NCBI GenBank assembly: GCA_900538475.1
Contig: UPYT01000004.1
Coordinates: 76,758-140,757 of the forward strand
Direction: 5' to 3'
DNA from: an uncultured Clostridium sp.
GTDB taxonomy: Bacteria > Bacillota > Clostridia > Lachnospirales > Lachnospiraceae
Length of the DNA stretch: 64,000 nt
Under the pieces are notes generated by a model. It saw nothing but the letters and a program-made list of their open reading frames with translations. It did no database searches and had not been told where the DNA came from. Positions 34,187 through 42,393 of this stretch are shown here, one piece after another; the first letter of the stretch is position 1, and each line of letters opens with the position of its first letter. Both the position numbers and the translations under genes were made by a program.

Positions 34187-34984
34187 ATGGAAAGACTGAT
34201 AAAAGGGAAAACAGGGCCATATTTTGAAAATGATATTGGACAGCTGTATCTGGGGGACAGCTTTCAGCTGTTAAAGAGGATGGTACCGGAATCAGTGGAT
34301 ATGATTTTTGCAGATCCGCCGTATTTTCTCAGCAATGACGGAGTGACCTGCCGAAGCGGTCATTTGGTATCGGTGAACAAGGCTTCCTGGGATGAGGGAA
34401 TGGATTTTCAGTCCCGCCACAGGTTTAACAGACGATGGATCCGGCTGTGCAAACGGTGTTTAAGTCCCAATGGAACCATCTGGATTTCCGGAACCATGCA
34501 CAATATTTTTTCAATTGGTATGGCTATGGAGCAGGAAGGGTTTAAAATTATTAACAGTATTACCTGGCAGAAAACCAATCCTCCGCCCAATCTGGCCTGC
34601 CGCTGTTTTACACATTCAACAGAAACCATTATCTGGGCGAAAAAGAATGAGAAAAAAGCAAAGCACACCTTTAATTATGAATTAATGAAGCAGAGAAATG
34701 GCGGCCATCAGATGAAGGATGTGTGGACGGGAAGCAGAACGCGTCCTTCGGAAAAGAAGGTGGGAAAGCATCCCACACAGAAGCCGGAGTATTTGATGGA
34801 GAATATTGTTTTGTCATCCACAAAAAGAGGCGATCTGGTGCTGGATCCTTTCTGCGGCTCTGGAACTACCGGAGTGGCAGCTGTGCGATTTGGACGGAGA
34901 TTTATTGGAATCGATAACGAAAAAGAATATATTGAGACAGCCTTTAAAAGGATGTCAAATGTGCAGGAAGAACTGGAGTGGTAG
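34187..34984 (+). CDS. Orphan DNA adenine methyltransferase, DpnA-like
   Basis: A 265-residue beta-class amino-methyltransferase: catalytic motif IV DPPYFLSN at residues 43-50 precedes the SAM-binding motif I DPFCGSGTT at 220-228. Blocks such as RKGLKLN-type are absent, but WISGTMHNI, ITWQKTNPPPNL, FTHSTETI and HPTQKPEYL closely resemble DpnA (M2.DpnII), which methylates adenine in GATC, including single-stranded DNA. GATC specificity is inferred. Start ATG 34187 (GGGGTG upstream) is preferred over ATG 34097. No DpnM-type methyltransferase or restriction endonuclease lies beside it, so it is solitary here. The terminator begins inside its last codons. Confidence 0.88.
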   Translation: MERLIKGKTGPYFENDIGQLYLGDSFQLLKRMVPESVDMIFADPPYFLSNDGVTCRSGHLVSVNKASWDEGMDFQSRHRFNRRWIRLCKRCLSPNGTIWISGTMHNIFSIGMAMEQEGFKIINSITWQKTNPPPNLACRCFTHSTETIIWAKKNEKKAKHTFNYELMKQRNGGHQMKDVWTGSRTRPSEKKVGKHPTQKPEYLMENIVLSSTKRGDLVLDPFCGSGTTGVAAVRFGRRFIGIDNEKEYIETAFKRMSNVQEELEW

Positions 34985-35002
34985 CCACTCCAGTTCTTTT
35001 TT
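34971..35002 (+). terminator. Terminator overlapping the methyltransferase stop codon
   Basis: AACTGGAGTGG (34971-34981) pairs perfectly with CCACTCCAGTT (34985-34995); the TAG stop codon is the three-base loop, and a T run follows to 35002. On the other strand it sits just after the bioY gene's end and may serve both convergent genes. Confidence 0.85.
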
Positions 35003-35014
35003 AGGGGGAATGCC

Positions 35015-35611
35015 TTATCTCATGATTCGGTTCAGAACCTTTCTCATGGAAAGACCGATAAATACAGCCAGGACAGTCAGAATGATGTCCTTGGGAATAA
35101 ACGCTACAGCTGCATATGCAAAGACTGCGGAAACAGACATAGAGCCGCCGGAAAGTGCTGCCCACTGAAGTCCGCCGATGGTCTCAACGAGAAGCAGTCC
35201 TGCCAGAGAGGAAAGGAGAATCAGAGCGGTATCTTTTTTCTGGTTTCCAGTGTTTGGATGGATTCCGCAGAGAGCAGCCATCAGAGGATAAGACCAGAGA
35301 TAACCGCCCGTCAGGCTGACCAGACGGGAAATGCCGCCGCCAAAATTAGCAAATACAGGGAGTCCCACAGCGCCGATCAGTAGATAAATCACTGCGGAAA
35401 GGCAGCCAAGGCGCCAGCCTAATGTAACTCCAATAAGGGCAATGCCAAAAACCTGGATAGTAATGGGAACGCCGTTGGGCATGGGGATGGAAAGCTGGGA
35501 GATGACTGCCATAAGTGCTGCAAACATTCCTCCTAAAACAAGCTCTCTGGTAGTAAAGCGCAGATGAGAGGCCTGTGAAGATACAGGTTTTCTGGATAAG
35601 GTCTGATTCAT
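35015..35611 (-). CDS. bioY: BioY-family biotin ECF transporter S component
   Basis: BioY captures biotin and works alone or with the ECF ATPase module. The 198-residue product has six hydrophobic segments and the family motifs GGMFAALMAVISQLSIPMP, VPITIQVFGIALIG, YLLIGAVGLPVFANFGGG and the C-terminal FIPKDIIL. ATG at 35611 follows AAAGGACAT. A BirA-type operator lies about 120-155 nt upstream on the minus strand, which independently supports biotin as substrate. It is a single-gene unit, convergent with the methyltransferase gene. Confidence 0.94.
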   Translation of the reverse strand: MNQTLSRKPVSSQASHLRFTTRELVLGGMFAALMAVISQLSIPMPNGVPITIQVFGIALIGVTLGWRLGCLSAVIYLLIGAVGLPVFANFGGGISRLVSLTGGYLWSYPLMAALCGIHPNTGNQKKDTALILLSSLAGLLLVETIGGLQWAALSGGSMSVSAVFAYAAVAFIPKDIILTVLAVFIGLSMRKVLNRIMR

Positions 35612-35731
35612 AATCGGTTATGTCCTTTCTTTTGGTATGAATATAAATCTGCCTGCAGAATGTGCAGCGCCGGCAGCTGCCGCAGGAAAATACTGGCCCA
35701 TTGGTTAAAGGTATAACACAGCAGGGGAAGA

Positions 35732-35765
35732 TTGTCAACTAAAAATGAAAAATAATAGTTAACAA
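35732..35765 (-). promoter_or_regulatory. BirA-type biotin operator upstream of bioY
   Basis: TTGTCAAC (35732-35739) and GTTAACAA (35758-35765) form the TTGTTAAC-N-GTTAACAA palindrome bound by biotin-loaded BirA in Firmicutes, with an 18-bp spacer counted between these half-sites. The symmetry extends outward to a near-perfect 23-bp arm on each side (35719-35741 and 35756-35778), longer than BirA itself requires. Confidence 0.72.
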
Positions 35766-35834
35766 TCTTCCCCTGTTGGAGTATAGATGCAATTCATCTT
35801 TGCAATCCAGCAGATTTTCCTGTTTACATAATAG

Positions 35835-35889
35835 GTTCAGCCATGTATCTCTTGCCCGCTTACAGCAGACAAGAGATACATGGCTGAAC
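35835..35889. repeat. Perfect 20-bp inverted repeat (large hairpin), ATGGCTGAAC family
   Basis: The 20 bases at 35835-35854 are exactly complementary to 35870-35889 around a 15-nt loop; AATA/TATT extends the stem past one bulged base. No T tract on either side. The right-hand portion, CATGGCTGAACTATTACT, is nearly the same as CATGGCTGAACTGTTACT at 49356-49373, so the two belong to one dispersed repeat family. Confidence 0.75.
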
Positions 35890-35906
35890 TATTACTCATA
35901 CTCATG

Positions 35907-36006
35907 TCATAGGAAATTGCGTCCTATGATATAACAATGCTCCGCGAGGATCGCCATGCAGCGGAAGAGAATTTTGTCGCAGAAGCGACCCGCTGCAGGC
36001 GGAGAA
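35907..36006 (+). repeat. Hairpin-headed intergenic repeat, copy 2
   Basis: Starts with TCATAGGA (35907-35914) / TCCTATGA (35922-35929), a perfect hairpin identical to that of copy 1 at 31609, and continues with matching GC-rich sequence (TCGCCATGCAGCGGAAGAG, then ATTTTGTCGCAGAAGCGACC). It lacks the 18-bp duplication of copy 1. It ends about 22 nt before the carB stop and, read from the minus strand, could serve as part of the carB transcript end. Confidence 0.75.
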
Positions 36007-36027
36007 ACTCGCGAGCGAGATTCTTTT

Positions 36028-39000
36028 CTATTTATCACGAATCTGACTGTGGAGATTCTGAATGGAATTTACCTCGCCCTGTCCGTGAGCCTTAACATAG
36101 CTGATACCGCTTGCAGTAGCCTTGGCAGCAGCTATCGTGGTCATGTAAGGAATCTTTGCCTTAATAGCAGCTTTTCTCAGATAGCTGTCATCATGGACGC
36201 TGTCCTTGCCAATCGGAGAGTTGATAATCAGCTGAATGTCGCCATTGGTAATCATATCCAGAACATTGGGGCGCCCTTCGTGAAGCTTCTTTATCTTTTT
36301 GGCCGGGATTCCTGCAGCTGCAATCAGATCATAGGTGTTCTGTGTTGCTACAATGTTAAATCCGTCCTCATAGAAGCTTCTTGCCACATCCACAACCTCT
36401 GCCTTATCCTTGCGGTTTACGGAGATTAAAACTGTTCCTTCCAGCGGAAGTCTGGACTGGGTAGCTTCCTGAGCCTTGAAGAAGGCTTCGCCGTAAGATG
36501 GAGACAGGCCTAAAACCTCACCGGTGGAACGCATTTCCGGTCCCAGAATCGGGTCAACCTCCTGGAACATATTGAATGGGAATACGGCCTCTTTTACTCC
36601 GTAGTAAGGAATATCCTGCTCTTTTAAGGTAGAGACAGGAGAGGGACGTCCAGTCAGCTCAGAGGTAATGATATCGGTAGCCAGCGGCACCATGTGGATA
36701 TTGCAGACCTTAGATACCAGCGGAACGGTACGGGATGCACGGGGATTTGCTTCCAGTACATAAACCTTTCCGTTTTCGATGGCGTACTGCATATTCATCA
36801 GACCCTTTACATGCATCTCTTCTGCAATTTTTCTTGTATATTCCTTGATGGTTTCCAGATTTTCTCTGGAAATCTGAACGGAAGGAATGATGCAGGCGGA
36901 GTCACCGGAGTGAACGCCAGCCAGCTCAATATGTTCCATAACAGCCGGTACAAAAGCATGGGTACCGTCACTGATGGCATCTGCCTCGCACTCAGTTGCA
37001 TGGTTTAAGAACCGGTCAATCAGAATCGGACGATCTGGGGTTACGCCTACAGCAGCTTTCATGTAGTTTACCATGCTGGCATCATCGTATACGACTTCCA
37101 TACCGCGTCCGCCAAGAACGTAGGAAGGACGAACCATAACCGGATAGCCGATTTTGGAAGCAATTGCCAGGGCCTCTTCTACTGTGGTAGCCATACCGGA
37201 TTCCGGCATGGGGATTTCCAGTTTATCCATCATAGCACGGAACAGATCACGGTCTTCTGCCAGATCGATGACAGAAGGAGCGGTTCCCAGAATACGGACG
37301 CCGTTTTTCTCCAGATCTGCAGCCAGATTCAGAGGAGTCTGACCACCAAACTGAGCGATAACACCTACTGGCTGCTCTTTTTTGTAGATACTTAAAACGT
37401 CTTCCAGAGTCAGAGGCTCGAAATACAGCTTGTCAGAGGTATCGTAATCAGTAGAAACTGTTTCCGGATTGCAGTTTACGATAATAGTCTCAAAGCCAAG
37501 CTTTTTCAGGGCCAGGGAAGCGTGAACGCAGCAGTAGTCAAATTCGATACCCTGTCCGATTCGGTTGGGACCTCCGCCCAGAATCATAACCTTGGGTTTC
37601 TCGGTGCGAATAGGATTCTTGTCCGGTGCATTGTAGGTGGAATAATAGTAGGCGCTGTCCTCAGTTCCGCTTACATGAATTCCCTCCCAGGCTTCCTCTA
37701 CACCCAGCTCGATCCGGCGATTGCGGATAGAATCCTCCGGAACTGCAAGCAGCTGGCTTAAATATTTGTCAGAGAAACCGTCTTTTTTGGCAGCAGTCAG
37801 CATCTCATCTGAAGGCAGGCTTCCCTTGCAGGCAAGAAGAGCCTCTTCCTCCTCTACCAGTTCCTTCATCTGCTCAATAAACCATGCTTTTACCTTGGTA
37901 ATTTCATGGATCTCGCTGACAGTGGCACCCTTACGCAGGGCCTCATACATAATGAAATGACGTTCACTGGAAGGAGTAATCAGCATCTGAAGCAGCTCGT
38001 CCTTTGTTCTGGTATCAAAGTCTTTTGCATGACCCAGGCCATAGCGTCCAGTCTCCAGGCTTCGGATAGCCTTCTGGAAAGCTTCTTTGTAATTTTTACC
38101 AATACTCATAACCTCGCCGACAGCGCGCATCTGAGTGCCCAGGTGATCTTCAACGCCTTTGAATTTTTCAAAGGCCCAGCGGGCAAATTTGATTACAACA
38201 TAATCGCCGCCGGGAACGTATTTGTCCAGAGTTCCGTACTTTCCGCAGGGAATATCCTTTAAGGTCAGTCCCGTAGCCAGCATGGCGGATACCAGGGCAA
38301 TGGGGAAGCCGGTAGCCTTGGAAGCCAGAGCAGAGGAGCGGGAGGTGCGGGGGTTAATTTCGATTACAATAATCCGATCGGAAACCGGATCATGAGCAAA
38401 CTGTACGTTGGTTCCGCCGATAACCTGTACGGAGTCAACAATTTTATAAGCCTGTTCCTGCAGACGCTTCTGACATTCCTCAGAAATGGTAAGCATAGGA
38501 GCAGAGCAGAAGGAGTCGCCGGTATGTACACCCAGGGGATCGATATTTTCAATGAAGCAGACGGTGATCATATTGCCTTCGCAGTCGCGGACAATTTCCA
38601 GTTCCAGCTCTTCCCAGCCCAGAATAGACTCCTCTACCAGTACCTGGCCTACCAGGCTGGCCTGAAGACCTCTGGCACATACGGTTTTCAGCTCCTCTTT
38701 GTTGTAAACCAGGCCGCCGCCTGCACCGCCCATGGTATAGGCAGGACGAAGTACAACCGGGTATCCCAGCTTGTCTGCAATGTCCAGGGCCTCTTCAACG
38801 GTGTAAGCCACCTCACTGCGGGCCATTTCAATGCCCAGTTCATTCATGGCTTTTTTAAATTCTACACGGTCTTCTCCCCGCTCAATGGCGTCTACCTGAA
38901 CGCCGATTACCTTTACGTTGTATTTGTCCAGAATGCCTGCCTTGTTTAATTCTGAACACAGATTCAGGCCAGATTGGCCGCCAAGATTGGGAAGCAGCGC

Positions 39001-39252
39001 ATCAGGACGCTCTTTTGCAATAATCTGTTCCAGACGCTCTACGTTCAGGGGCTCAATATAAGTAACATCTGCTGTCTCCGGATCGGTCATGATGGTAGCC
39101 GGGTTGGAATTAACCAGCACAATTTCATAACCGAGATTTCTCAGAGCCTTGCAGGCCTGAGTTCCGGAATAGTCAAACTCACAGGCCTGACCAATGATAA
39201 TAGGGCCGGACCCAATAATAAGTACCTTATGAATATCCGTTCTCTGTGGCAT
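36028..39252 (-). CDS. carB: Carbamoyl-phosphate synthase large subunit
   Basis: CarB makes carbamoyl phosphate from bicarbonate, ATP and ammonia delivered by the small subunit CarA, feeding pyrimidine and arginine synthesis. The 1074-residue protein shows the duplicated ATP-grasp arrangement: first half beginning KVLIIGSGPIIIGQACEFDYSG, second half beginning KVMILGGGPNRIGQGIEFDY, and a C-terminal allosteric MGS-like domain (TVLISVNRKDK onward, with MITNGDIQLIINSP). ATG 39252 follows AAGGAGGAT. carA is not next to it on either side, which is unusual. The pyr operon lies about 7 kb away on the other strand. Confidence 0.96.
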   Translation of the reverse strand: MPQRTDIHKVLIIGSGPIIIGQACEFDYSGTQACKALRNLGYEIVLVNSNPATIMTDPETADVTYIEPLNVERLEQIIAKERPDALLPNLGGQSGLNLCSELNKAGILDKYNVKVIGVQVDAIERGEDRVEFKKAMNELGIEMARSEVAYTVEEALDIADKLGYPVVLRPAYTMGGAGGGLVYNKEELKTVCARGLQASLVGQVLVEESILGWEELELEIVRDCEGNMITVCFIENIDPLGVHTGDSFCSAPMLTISEECQKRLQEQAYKIVDSVQVIGGTNVQFAHDPVSDRIIVIEINPRTSRSSALASKATGFPIALVSAMLATGLTLKDIPCGKYGTLDKYVPGGDYVVIKFARWAFEKFKGVEDHLGTQMRAVGEVMSIGKNYKEAFQKAIRSLETGRYGLGHAKDFDTRTKDELLQMLITPSSERHFIMYEALRKGATVSEIHEITKVKAWFIEQMKELVEEEEALLACKGSLPSDEMLTAAKKDGFSDKYLSQLLAVPEDSIRNRRIELGVEEAWEGIHVSGTEDSAYYYSTYNAPDKNPIRTEKPKVMILGGGPNRIGQGIEFDYCCVHASLALKKLGFETIIVNCNPETVSTDYDTSDKLYFEPLTLEDVLSIYKKEQPVGVIAQFGGQTPLNLAADLEKNGVRILGTAPSVIDLAEDRDLFRAMMDKLEIPMPESGMATTVEEALAIASKIGYPVMVRPSYVLGGRGMEVVYDDASMVNYMKAAVGVTPDRPILIDRFLNHATECEADAISDGTHAFVPAVMEHIELAGVHSGDSACIIPSVQISRENLETIKEYTRKIAEEMHVKGLMNMQYAIENGKVYVLEANPRASRTVPLVSKVCNIHMVPLATDIITSELTGRPSPVSTLKEQDIPYYGVKEAVFPFNMFQEVDPILGPEMRSTGEVLGLSPSYGEAFFKAQEATQSRLPLEGTVLISVNRKDKAEVVDVARSFYEDGFNIVATQNTYDLIAAAGIPAKKIKKLHEGRPNVLDMITNGDIQLIINSPIGKDSVHDDSYLRKAAIKAKIPYMTTIAAAKATASGISYVKAHGQGEVNSIQNLHSQIRDK

Positions 39253-39283
39253 AAGTGGTATCCTCCTTTTTTTCTGATATAAT

Positions 39284-39311
39284 ATTATATAGGAAAACAA
39301 AAAAAGCGCAA
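39284..39311 (-). promoter_or_regulatory. carB promoter
   Basis: On the minus strand TTGCGC (39306-39311) and TATAAT (39284-39289) are 16 bp apart, with the -10 box 32 nt ahead of the carB ATG. The perfect -10 box is the main support. Confidence 0.5.
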
Positions 39312-39468
39312 CAAGAACAATTTTCAGAAAAACTAAAAAAAATTTTGCAATAAAAAGACTGGAGTTTTATGCTACAATTGTACTAAATAAACTAAAAAAC
39401 AGGAAAATTAAAAAAATATAGAAATTTTAGAAGAATTCTATTAAAAAAAGGAAGAAAAAGGAGTAAAT

Positions 39469-40011
39469 ATGGACTATCAGATTCTGCGGTCGGAAAGAAA
39501 AACGGTTGTAATTCAGGTGGAAACAGATGGAACTGTGACTGTCCGGGCGCCAAAGCGATGCAGTTTCAGAAAAATTGATAACTTTGTACGAGAAAAAGAA
39601 CACTGGATTCGGACAAAGCAGGAAGAGATTGCTGTTAATCGGAAAAAATTTTCTGGAAAAAAACTGACCGAGAAGGAGCGCGAAAGCCTTCGGCAGAAAG
39701 CCGGAATTTTGTTAGGGGAACGGACAGCCCTGTATGCAGAGCGGATGCAGGTTTCCTACAAAAGAATTACCATACGTGATCAGAAAACAAGGTGGGGCAG
39801 CTGCAGCACTGCAGGAAATCTGAATTTTAACTGGAGGCTGGTGCTGGCCCCCAGGGAGGTTCTGGATTATGTGGTAATTCACGAGCTGGCTCACCGGAGA
39901 GAAATGAATCATTCTGCTGCATTCTGGAGAATTGTGGAGGCGGAGATGCCGGATTACAGAAAATATCGGGACTGGCTTAAGAAAAACGGCAGTTTTCTAA
40001 TGGAAATGTAG
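39469..40011 (+). CDS. YgjP-like (DUF45/M48-type) metallopeptidase
   Basis: A 180-residue protein of the YgjP family, zinc-metallopeptidase fold of unknown substrate. The zinc-binding HELAH motif is at residues 138-142 (VVIHELAH), followed by NHSAAFW with the third ligand candidate, and the family's upstream TRWGSCS block is present. The N-terminal ~70 residues form a beta-rich domain (ILRSERKTVVIQVETDGTV). ATG 39469 has AAAAGGAGTAAAT just before. It is a single gene between divergent carB and the MATE pump gene. Confidence 0.88.
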   Translation: MDYQILRSERKTVVIQVETDGTVTVRAPKRCSFRKIDNFVREKEHWIRTKQEEIAVNRKKFSGKKLTEKERESLRQKAGILLGERTALYAERMQVSYKRITIRDQKTRWGSCSTAGNLNFNWRLVLAPREVLDYVVIHELAHRREMNHSAAFWRIVEAEMPDYRKYRDWLKKNGSFLMEM

Positions 40012-40141
40012 GGAGAAAACCGGAAAAATGACAGTTGCCTCCTCTTTTTTTCTGTGATAAACTTTTTGAAGTTTTTTTCGCGTTATAGAAATGCTTCGCA
40101 GTAGAAGGAAGAAAATGATTTCATGGAGGAAAGAGACTGTT

Positions 40142-41473
40142 ATGACAAATGATATGACAAAGGGAAGTCCAGTGCGGCTGATATTGTCGTTTATGATTCC
40201 TACCTATCTGGGCAATATTTTTCAGCAGTTTTACAATCTGGTTGATTCGATAGTGGCTGGCCGCTATATCGGCGTCAATGCCCTGGCGGCTATTGGAAGC
40301 ACCGCCTCTCTGATTTTTCTGGTCATCGGCTGGCTTAACGGCATTACCAGCGGCTTTGCTATTATGGTGGCTCAGAGCTTTGGGGCAAAGGATTACCGGA
40401 AGATGCGCCATTATATCGCCATGTCTATTTTACTGTGCTTTGGCTTTGTGGTGGTGATGACAGGGGGACTGCTGGTGCTGAATGTTCCCATTCTGAGACT
40501 GATCAATACACCGGCAGATATTATTGGAGATACGGCGGCTTATATGCGGATCATTTATGCAGGTCTGTTTGTGACAGGAGCTTACAATGCTTTTGCTGCA
40601 GTTCTGAGGGCGTTGGGTGACAGCCGTTCTCCTCTGTATTTTCTGATTGTTTCTGCATTCATTAATGTGGTGCTGGATATTTTCTTTATTGTCCGCCTGC
40701 ACATGGGCGTGGACGGCTGTGCATGGGCAACCGTGATTTCGCAGGGAATTTCTGCTCTCCTCTGTCTGATTTACATGATTCGGAGATTTGAGCTTTTAAA
40801 ATTATCAAAAGAGGATTTTCGGAAGGATTTTCCGGTTATGGGAAGACTCCTGGCTATCGGAATTCCTATGGGCTTGCAGTTTTCCATTACGGCAATCGGA
40901 ACCATCATTGTTCAGGGGGCTGTCAATATTTTCGGTGCTGTGTACATCGCAGGCTTTTCTGCAGCCGGAAAAATTCAGAATCTGGTTGCTTCTGTGTTTG
41001 TATCCTTTGGGGCCACCATTGCTACCTATGTGGGGCAGAATAGAGGAGCTGGAAACATGGAGCGGATTCGTCAGGGAGTCCGCAGCACCCAGATTATGAT
41101 TCTGATCTGGAGCGTGGTCATGTTTACTTTTATTCAGATAGCAGGCGGACCCATGATACATATTTTTGTGGATCCGGCTCAGACTGAGGTGGTTCAGGCC
41201 GCAAAGGATTATTTCACAGCTGTGGCATGGTGTTATCCTTTCCTGGGAAGCATTTTCCTGTACCGGAATGCCCTGCAGGGACTGGGATATGGCCTTGTGC
41301 CTATGATGGGCGGGGTATTTGAACTGGTGGCCAGAGCTTTGGTAGTTATGATAACGGTTCGTCTGGAACTGGGCTATATGGCTACCTGTGCCTCAGATCC
41401 GGCTGCCTGGATGGCGGCGCTGATTCCGCTGGTGCCCTATTACATTCATGTGATGAAGAAAATAAAAACTTGA
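40142..41473 (+). CDS. MATE-family multidrug/organic cation efflux transporter
   Basis: A 443-residue, twelve-segment membrane transporter of the MATE (MepA/NorM-like) family, which exports drugs or metabolites using sodium or proton gradients. Two homologous halves begin with FMIPTYLGNIFQQFYNLVDS and AIGIPMGLQFSITAIGTIIV. The N-terminal segment MTNDMTKGSPVRLIL is typical of Clostridial members. Start ATG 40142 fits homologues; ATG 40115 with AAGGAAG upstream is a real alternative that would add nine residues. No regulator lies beside it. Confidence 0.9.
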   Translation: MTNDMTKGSPVRLILSFMIPTYLGNIFQQFYNLVDSIVAGRYIGVNALAAIGSTASLIFLVIGWLNGITSGFAIMVAQSFGAKDYRKMRHYIAMSILLCFGFVVVMTGGLLVLNVPILRLINTPADIIGDTAAYMRIIYAGLFVTGAYNAFAAVLRALGDSRSPLYFLIVSAFINVVLDIFFIVRLHMGVDGCAWATVISQGISALLCLIYMIRRFELLKLSKEDFRKDFPVMGRLLAIGIPMGLQFSITAIGTIIVQGAVNIFGAVYIAGFSAAGKIQNLVASVFVSFGATIATYVGQNRGAGNMERIRQGVRSTQIMILIWSVVMFTFIQIAGGPMIHIFVDPAQTEVVQAAKDYFTAVAWCYPFLGSIFLYRNALQGLGYGLVPMMGGVFELVARALVVMITVRLELGYMATCASDPAAWMAALIPLVPYYIHVMKKIKT

Positions 41474-41536
41474 CAAGGCGCGTCTGTCGGTATATGATGA
41501 GGGCGTTGCAGGAAATGCAGAAAAATATAATAAGAA

Positions 41537-41645
41537 AAGCAGAGTAGGTCTGTGTGCGTTAAGTGCCAGCCGGACAGGGAGTTGCCGGCAGGACGAAAAG
41601 GAGAAGTTTCTTCTTGCGGTACACAAGCCGCATCCCGCTGCGAAG
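41537..41645 (+). promoter_or_regulatory. Tetrahydrofolate (THF) riboswitch
   Basis: The segment has the conserved THF-riboswitch core: GCAGAGTAGG at the 5' side, GTGCGTTAAGTGCC in the middle, an ACAGGGAGTTGCCGGCAGGACGAAAAGG stretch split here for length (GCCGGCA pairs with GTGCC-side bases), and a 3' GCATCCCGCTGC that closes P1 with GCAG. It sits 80 nt ahead of a folate transporter gene, exactly the regulon known for this class. Downstream hairpins (41652-41677 and 41684-41715) form the expression platform. Confidence 0.85.
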
Positions 41646-41651
41646 AGGGCG

Positions 41652-41715
41652 GAGAAGCGTGCAGAAAAAAGCTTCTCATATGTCTCCTTTGTAGTTTGAG
41701 AGGTCTGCAAAGGAG
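41652..41715 (+). promoter_or_regulatory. Expression platform: hairpin plus anti-Shine-Dalgarno stem of folT
   Basis: Two consecutive hairpins follow the aptamer. GAGAAGC (41652-41658) pairs with GCTTCTC (41671-41677). Then CTCCTTTG (41684-41691) pairs perfectly with CAAAGGAG (41708-41715), burying the folT ribosome binding site AAAGGAGG. This indicates control at translation initiation: THF binding should favour sequestering. Confidence 0.75.
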
Positions 41716-41724
41716 GTAATTTTT

Positions 41725-42309
41725 ATGAAGAAATTAGCAACTTTGTTCACCGATTCCTGGAATGAATTTCACCAGGTCAGAACCATCACCACCGCAGCCA
41801 TGTTCGGGGCGATTTCTGTGGTACTGGGGTATTTTACCATTGCAATCGGGGACTACATTAAAATCGGGTTTTCCACCATATGCAATCAGTTTGTGTATTA
41901 CCTGTTTGGACCCGTTGTCGGAGGATTTTTTGGCGGGGCATTGGATGTGCTGAAGTTTTTAATTAAGCCGACAGGAGCATTTTTTCCGGGATTTACCATT
42001 GGAGCTATGATTGGCGGTGTACTTTATGGCTGCTTTTTTTATAAAAAGCCCATAGCTCTGCCCAGAGTTCTGGCAGCAGAATTTACAGTAAGCCTGGTGT
42101 GCAATGTTCTTTTGGGAACCCTGTGGCTCAGTATGCTTTACGGAAAAGGATTTCTGGCACTTTTGCCAATGCGGATATTTAAAAACTTGGTCATGTGGCC
42201 GGTGAATTCCATGCTGTTTTACACCATCGGAAAAACGCTGGAGGCGGCCGGCGTATTCCGGACTCTGAAAATGTCCGGAGGAAGAAAAATCAGGAGAGGG
42301 ACTCCTTAA
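41725..42309 (+). CDS. folT: Folate ECF transporter S component
   Basis: FolT captures folates for ECF-driven uptake. The 194-residue membrane protein has an N-terminal cytoplasmic helix and the S-component signature ITTAAMFGAISVVLGYFTI, plus later motifs (GPVVGGFFGGALDVLKFLI, FPGFTIGAMIGGVLYG). The THF riboswitch upstream supports the substrate. ATG 41725 follows GGAGG, which the upstream stem can hide. It ends in a terminator shared with the convergent alarmone synthetase gene. Confidence 0.93.
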   Translation: MKKLATLFTDSWNEFHQVRTITTAAMFGAISVVLGYFTIAIGDYIKIGFSTICNQFVYYLFGPVVGGFFGGALDVLKFLIKPTGAFFPGFTIGAMIGGVLYGCFFYKKPIALPRVLAAEFTVSLVCNVLLGTLWLSMLYGKGFLALLPMRIFKNLVMWPVNSMLFYTIGKTLEAAGVFRTLKMSGGRKIRRGTP

Positions 42310-42330
42310 AAGAGTCTCCCTCCTGATTTT
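42289..42330. terminator. Bidirectional terminator between folT and the alarmone synthetase gene
   Basis: ATCAGGAGAGGGACTC (42289-42304) pairs with GAGTCTCCCTCCTGAT (42312-42327), with one mismatched base pair, and is flanked by A-rich and T-rich runs on the two sides. The folT stop codon lies in the loop region. Confidence 0.8.
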
Positions 42331-42393
42331 TCATAATTTTTCATATTATAGAGTTTTATTCGAGGCGTTCCTGTCAGAGTCTGTGAAGATGCG

